A DNA stretch of 35,606 bases from an uncultured Geobacteraceae bacterium (GTDB lineage Bacteria; Desulfobacterota; Desulfuromonadia; Geobacterales; Pseudopelobacteraceae). Made by a program: the position numbers and the translations under genes. The notes beneath the pieces were generated by a model. That model ran no database searches and was not told the origin of the DNA. It saw only the letters and a list, made by a program, of their open reading frames with translations. The DNA lies in assembly GCA_903862245.1 (NCBI GenBank), contig CAIOXL010000068.1:1-35606 (forward strand). The letters run 5' to 3'. This document shows, one piece after another, positions 33,107 to 35,606 of this stretch. Within the stretch, counting starts at the first letter, position 1. Each line of letters begins with the position of its first letter.

Positions 33107-33547
33107 ATGAAAAAACTGATTATGGCAGTTCTGGCAGGAATGCTGTTCACTGCGGTCAATGCAGAAGCCGCTTCACTGCACGGGTTCTGGAAAACCGATG
33201 GCGGCAAGTCCCTGGTGGAAATCCACCCCTGTGGCGAGACCCTCTGCGGCAGGATCACCTGGCTGAAGGAGCCAGCCTATCCCGCCGATGACGCCATGGC
33301 CGGAAAGCTTAAAGTTGACCGGGAAAACCCTGACAGCGCCCTGCAGGGGCGCCCCATTGTCGGTCTCCAGATCATGCGCGGCTTCCGGGTCACCGGTGAA
33401 CAGGTGTGGGGCGACGGCACCATCTATGACCCGGAGAACGGCAAAACCTACAAGTGCCGCCTGACCCTGGCCGCACCGGACCGCCTGGAGGTGCGCGGCT
33501 ACATAGGCATGGCCCTGTTCGGCCGCACAACGGTCTGGAACAGGTAG
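33107..33547 (+). CDS. Secreted DUF2147 protein
   Basis: A 146-residue periplasmic protein with a signal peptide (MKKLIMAVLAGMLFTAVNAEAA). The mature part fits DUF2147: HGFWKTDGGKSLVEIHPCGETLCGRITWL, then a polar middle, GTIYDPENGKTYKCRLTLA and RLEVRGYIGMALFGRTTVW. The domain is a lipocalin-like beta-barrel in known structures of the family, possibly ligand-binding. It begins one base after the GMC stop, with AAAGGGGA as ribosome site, so it is the last gene of the run. The 53-base gap after it, before the convergent MerR gene, shows no clear terminator. Confidence 0.88.
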   Translation: MKKLIMAVLAGMLFTAVNAEAASLHGFWKTDGGKSLVEIHPCGETLCGRITWLKEPAYPADDAMAGKLKVDRENPDSALQGRPIVGLQIMRGFRVTGEQVWGDGTIYDPENGKTYKCRLTLAAPDRLEVRGYIGMALFGRTTVWNR

Positions 33548-33600
33548 TGCTGACGTGCGGTATGGCCGGTTATACGGGGGGAGTGCCGTTGTGAGGGGAG

Positions 33601-33999
33601 TTATTTGAGCAGGTTGAACTGATCGACGATTCTCTGGCGGTAGGCGGTAATATCCTTTTCCAGCGATTGGAGGGTTGACACCTTCTGCCGGATGCTTTTG
33701 AGGTGGGTATCCAGAAGTTCGGTCAGACGCGGCATGATCTTCTCCGGCACCTGATGCTCCTGGTCGTACAGCTGGGCCAATTCCTTCATCTCTTCCAGAG
33801 AAAGCCCCAATTCCTTGACCTTCAGAACAAACTTGAACCGTTTTACGTCCGCTTTTTCATAATACCTGACCCGGCCGTCCGTCCGCTTGGGAGGGTCCAC
33901 CAGCCCCAGTTTTTCATACAACCGGATTGTCCGGGTGGTAATTCCCAGCATATCGGCCAGATCACTGATCTGCATATGTTCTTCGTTACTCAACCTCAT
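33601..33999 (-). CDS. MerR-family regulator, LiuR-like
   Basis: A 132-residue transcription regulator. The N-terminal winged helix-turn-helix reads MQISDLADMLGITTRTIRLY then EKLGLVDPPKRTDGRVRYY, and is followed by KVKELGLSLEEMKELAQLYD and a long dimerisation coiled coil to residue 132. No metal-binding Cys is seen, so it is not a metal sensor. It resembles LiuR, which regulates branched-chain and fatty acid degradation in other proteobacteria. The ATG 33999 has GAGGTGAAG upstream; an internal Met9 is an alternative start. It faces the end of the beta-oxidation operon. Regulation of that operon is inferred from family and position. Confidence 0.82.
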   Translation of the reverse strand: MRLSNEEHMQISDLADMLGITTRTIRLYEKLGLVDPPKRTDGRVRYYEKADVKRFKFVLKVKELGLSLEEMKELAQLYDQEHQVPEKIMPRLTELLDTHLKSIRQKVSTLQSLEKDITAYRQRIVDQFNLLK

Positions 34000-34024
34000 A
34001 CTTCACCTCTGCGTCAATAACGGA

Positions 34025-34054
34025 TATATAGAACCATGCCCGTTTTAATGTCAA
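34025..34054 (-). promoter_or_regulatory. Promoter for the MerR gene
   Basis: On the minus strand TTGACA (34054-34049) and TATATA (34030-34025) are 18 bases apart, with a predicted start near 34018 and a leader of about 18 bases. AACGG and CCGTT flank the spacer as a loose inverted repeat, which could be an autoregulatory MerR site. Confidence 0.6.
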
Positions 34055-34107
34055 TATTTTTCCCGCTGCGGCACCTGCCGAGCGGAACGGCAGACGCCGA
34101 TACGCAG

Positions 34108-34139
34108 AGCGCCCCTGCCGTTTTTCCGGCAGGGGCGCT
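34108..34139 (-). terminator. Strong hairpin after the DUF1566 gene
   Basis: AGCGCCCCTGCCG (34108-34120) pairs perfectly with CGGCAGGGGCGCT (34127-34139) around a 6-base loop. It lies 28 bases past the DUF1566 stop and ahead of the MerR promoter. No T-run follows, so termination would need another factor, but its position suggests an operon end. Confidence 0.65.
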
Positions 34140-34166
34140 GCTGTTACTGTCCCGGTATTTCCTGGT

Positions 34167-34661
34167 TCAGCGTGAGTTGTTTCCCCGGACCGGCCAGAGG
34201 TAGTACGGTTTGTTTTCCTGTTTCGGAGCGACGACGCCGCTGGCCAGGTCGGCGGTCCACATTTCGGTGGGTGACTGTCGCGTCGCTGTCCAGTATTCGT
34301 AGTCGCGTACGTCGATAAAACCGAGCTGGCGGAGTTTCTGATAGGGCCAGCTATCCATTTTTGCCGGATCATACCCCATGGCTTTGGCATACTCGATCAG
34401 CTGCGCCAGTTCCTCTTTAGCCGGCACCCGCCAATCGGCATACCCGGCATAATTAGTGTCATTCAGGCGCTTCATGTATTCATACACATTGTCGTCACCG
34501 CGCCAGATAAGCTGGTGGCCGGGCAGATTGGCATTCAGGGTCCAGACAAGCCCGGTATTCTGGTCTACAGCCGTTTTTTCGAGAAAGACAAAGTTCGGCT
34601 TGGCAGCGGAACAGGCTGCAAGAAACAGTGCAGCGGTCAGTACCAGCAACAGTTTTCTCAT
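34167..34661 (-). CDS. DUF1566-domain lipoprotein
   Basis: A 164-residue predicted lipoprotein: LVLTAALFLAAC with lipobox LAAC (Cys17). The mature part matches the DUF1566 (Lcl) domain: DQNTGLVWTLNANLPGHQLI, then YMKRLNDTNYAGYADWRVPA and KEELAQLIEYA, plus YEYWTATRQSPTEMWTADLA and YYLWPVRG. The domain is related to C-type-lectin-like surface proteins; a precise function is not known. Its ATG is 3 bases from the lpoB stop, so it is co-transcribed with lpoB. Confidence 0.87.
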   Translation of the reverse strand: MRKLLLVLTAALFLAACSAAKPNFVFLEKTAVDQNTGLVWTLNANLPGHQLIWRGDDNVYEYMKRLNDTNYAGYADWRVPAKEELAQLIEYAKAMGYDPAKMDSWPYQKLRQLGFIDVRDYEYWTATRQSPTEMWTADLASGVVAPKQENKPYYLWPVRGNNSR

Positions 34662-34664
34662 ACC

Positions 34665-35267
34665 CTACCCCCCAAAAGTACCGCGCTTGAACACCTTGCG
34701 GATTTCTTTTTCGTCTGACCATTCCAGAATGCCGGTTTTAAGATTTTTCATGGACATGGTGAATTTGTAGTACACATCGGTGGTACTCCCCTCCTTCTGC
34801 CTGATCTCCGAGAAGTTTGCGGTCAGCAGAAATTCGGCGCCGACCTGCTGGCCGAATTTGACGGCACTGTTTTTATCAACCAGGCCGCTGTCCTGCTGGG
34901 TCTTGATCTCTTCGATAGTCTGGGCATCGGTGGTGCGGTCAATAAAGCGGAATTTCCCGGAACGGATCAGCTTCGTCCGGATCGAGTCGGTTACCGACTC
35001 GGTGTCGATATGCTGCATCGTCTTGTTCTTGACCTTGTCCACGCTGACAACCGGCCGGCGTGACGCAGTCAGCTGCACCATCGGCGGAAAGGTAATCATT
35101 GAGTCGACCATGGCTTCGGCGATCTGCTGCAGATCTGATGAGCCGAATTCCGTCGAAATCGGCTTGGCCGAACCGGCGTCACCGTATTGAATGGTTGAGG
35201 CACACCCGGAAAGTGATGCTGCGCCCAGTGCTACTGCTGCCAAAAGTACTTTCATGCCGTTTTTCAT
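34665..35267 (-). CDS. lpoB: LpoB, penicillin-binding protein activator
   Basis: A 200-residue outer-membrane lipoprotein that activates peptidoglycan synthase PBP1B in other Gram-negatives. The signal ends in the lipobox LSGC (Cys22 with the chosen start). The LpoB core is visible: RPVVSVDKVKNKTMQHIDTE, then SVTDSIRTKLIRSGKFRFID, a variable region, FGQQVGAEFLLTANFSEI and YYKFTMSMKNLKTGILEWS. The start ATG 35267 is preferred because GAGGA lies about 8 bases upstream; a GTG at 35282 is in frame and a further ATG occurs at residue 5. The neighbour ycfL-like gene is its usual partner. Confidence 0.9.
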   Translation of the reverse strand: MKNGMKVLLAAVALGAASLSGCASTIQYGDAGSAKPISTEFGSSDLQQIAEAMVDSMITFPPMVQLTASRRPVVSVDKVKNKTMQHIDTESVTDSIRTKLIRSGKFRFIDRTTDAQTIEEIKTQQDSGLVDKNSAVKFGQQVGAEFLLTANFSEIRQKEGSTTDVYYKFTMSMKNLKTGILEWSDEKEIRKVFKRGTFGG

Positions 35268-35334
35268 CGGTTCTGTCCTCACTGAAGGTTGGATTTATAC
35301 TCCGGGATCATCTGATCCCCTCATGTACTGCCGT

Positions 35335-35606
35335 TTATTCCGCTTCCCGTATCTTCAGCAGAAACGACTTCGCCCGGGGGTCCGGCGCAACCGCCTGCAC
35401 GGTTTTGCTTTCCCGCCCGGTGAGAAGCAGCGGCTTCCACGAGCCGCCCCCTGAATTTATTTCAAGACCGCCGCCATCAAACCAGTCAAAGCGGTACTGA
35501 AACGGCAGGGTATCCTTGTCCTTGGAGCGGAGTGTTGCCTGTACCCTCATTGTATCACCCGCCATGGCACTTTTCACGTCGACAATCTCAATATCGCCGG
35601 CCAGAG
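35335..35606 (-). CDS. ycfL: YcfL-like (DUF1425) protein, 5' end cut by window
   Basis: The C-terminal about 90 residues of a YcfL-like protein. The frame stays open to the window edge (LAGDIEIVDVKSAMAGDTMR at the start), so the true start and its probable signal peptide lie beyond base 35606. The DUF1425 core LPFQYRFDWFDGGGLEIN, WKPLLLTGRE and VAPDPRAKSFLLKIRE is plain. It is followed by a 67-base gap to lpoB on the same strand, the arrangement found in many proteobacteria. Confidence 0.82.
   Translation of the reverse strand, partial: LAGDIEIVDVKSAMAGDTMRVQATLRSKDKDTLPFQYRFDWFDGGGLEINSGGGSWKPLLLTGRESKTVQAVAPDPRAKSFLLKIREAE

Overview
The window looks like chromosomal DNA of a free-living, GC-rich Gram-negative bacterium, most likely from the Desulfuromonadia (Geobacter-like). 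Outer-membrane (FadL, LpoB) and lipoprotein signals make it Gram-negative. The carbon-metabolism genes are mixed with a Bacillus-type fadN-fadA-fadE order. The assignment to Geobacterales is inference from gene content and style; no ribosomal RNA is present to confirm it. No tRNA, rRNA, CRISPR, prophage or transposase gene was seen.

Layout. (1) 143-5417, minus strand: a housekeeping block, roadblock-ftsY and then zapB-zapA-[6S-like RNA]-ygfA-rny-ymdB. A near-consensus promoter (TTGACT-17-TATAGT) separates the two groups. (2) 5665-6720: a lone Tat-type amidohydrolase-fold protein. (3) 6806-10336: smc, with a strong promoter so close to the ATG that the mRNA should be leaderless. (4) 10481-12007: yheU-like and an Old Yellow Enzyme, separated and followed by palindromic repeats. 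(5) 12232-17130, minus strand: an RHH regulator, FadL, a VolA-like surface lipase, an SCP2-like protein and a lipocalin. (6) 17607-33547, plus strand: a run of 12 genes: fadD, HAD-ECH fusion (fadN type), fadA, fadE, MBL-fold hydrolase, fadH, CHI-like secreted protein, hotdog thioesterase, enoyl-CoA isomerase-like, aldehyde dehydrogenase, GMC oxidoreductase, DUF2147. (7) 33601-35606, minus strand: a LiuR-like MerR regulator, a DUF1566 lipoprotein, lpoB and a ycfL-like gene cut by the window end.

How they work together. Regions 5 and 6 form a divergent lipid-scavenging locus. The VolA-like lipoprotein would release fatty acids outside the cell, FadL would import them, FadD would activate them, and FadE/FadN/FadA would run beta-oxidation. 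FadH and the isomerase-like crotonase would handle unsaturated chains. The aldehyde dehydrogenase and GMC flavoprotein could feed in alcohols or aldehydes. The most interesting regulatory signal is a perfect palindrome, CTTGAC-N6-GTCAAG, found once in front of each divergent operon (17199-17216 and 17543-17566). In both cases it overlaps a TTGACA -35 box. This predicts one repressor for both operons; the co-encoded RHH protein is the nearest candidate.

All functional calls come from reading motifs and family resemblance by eye; no database search was run.
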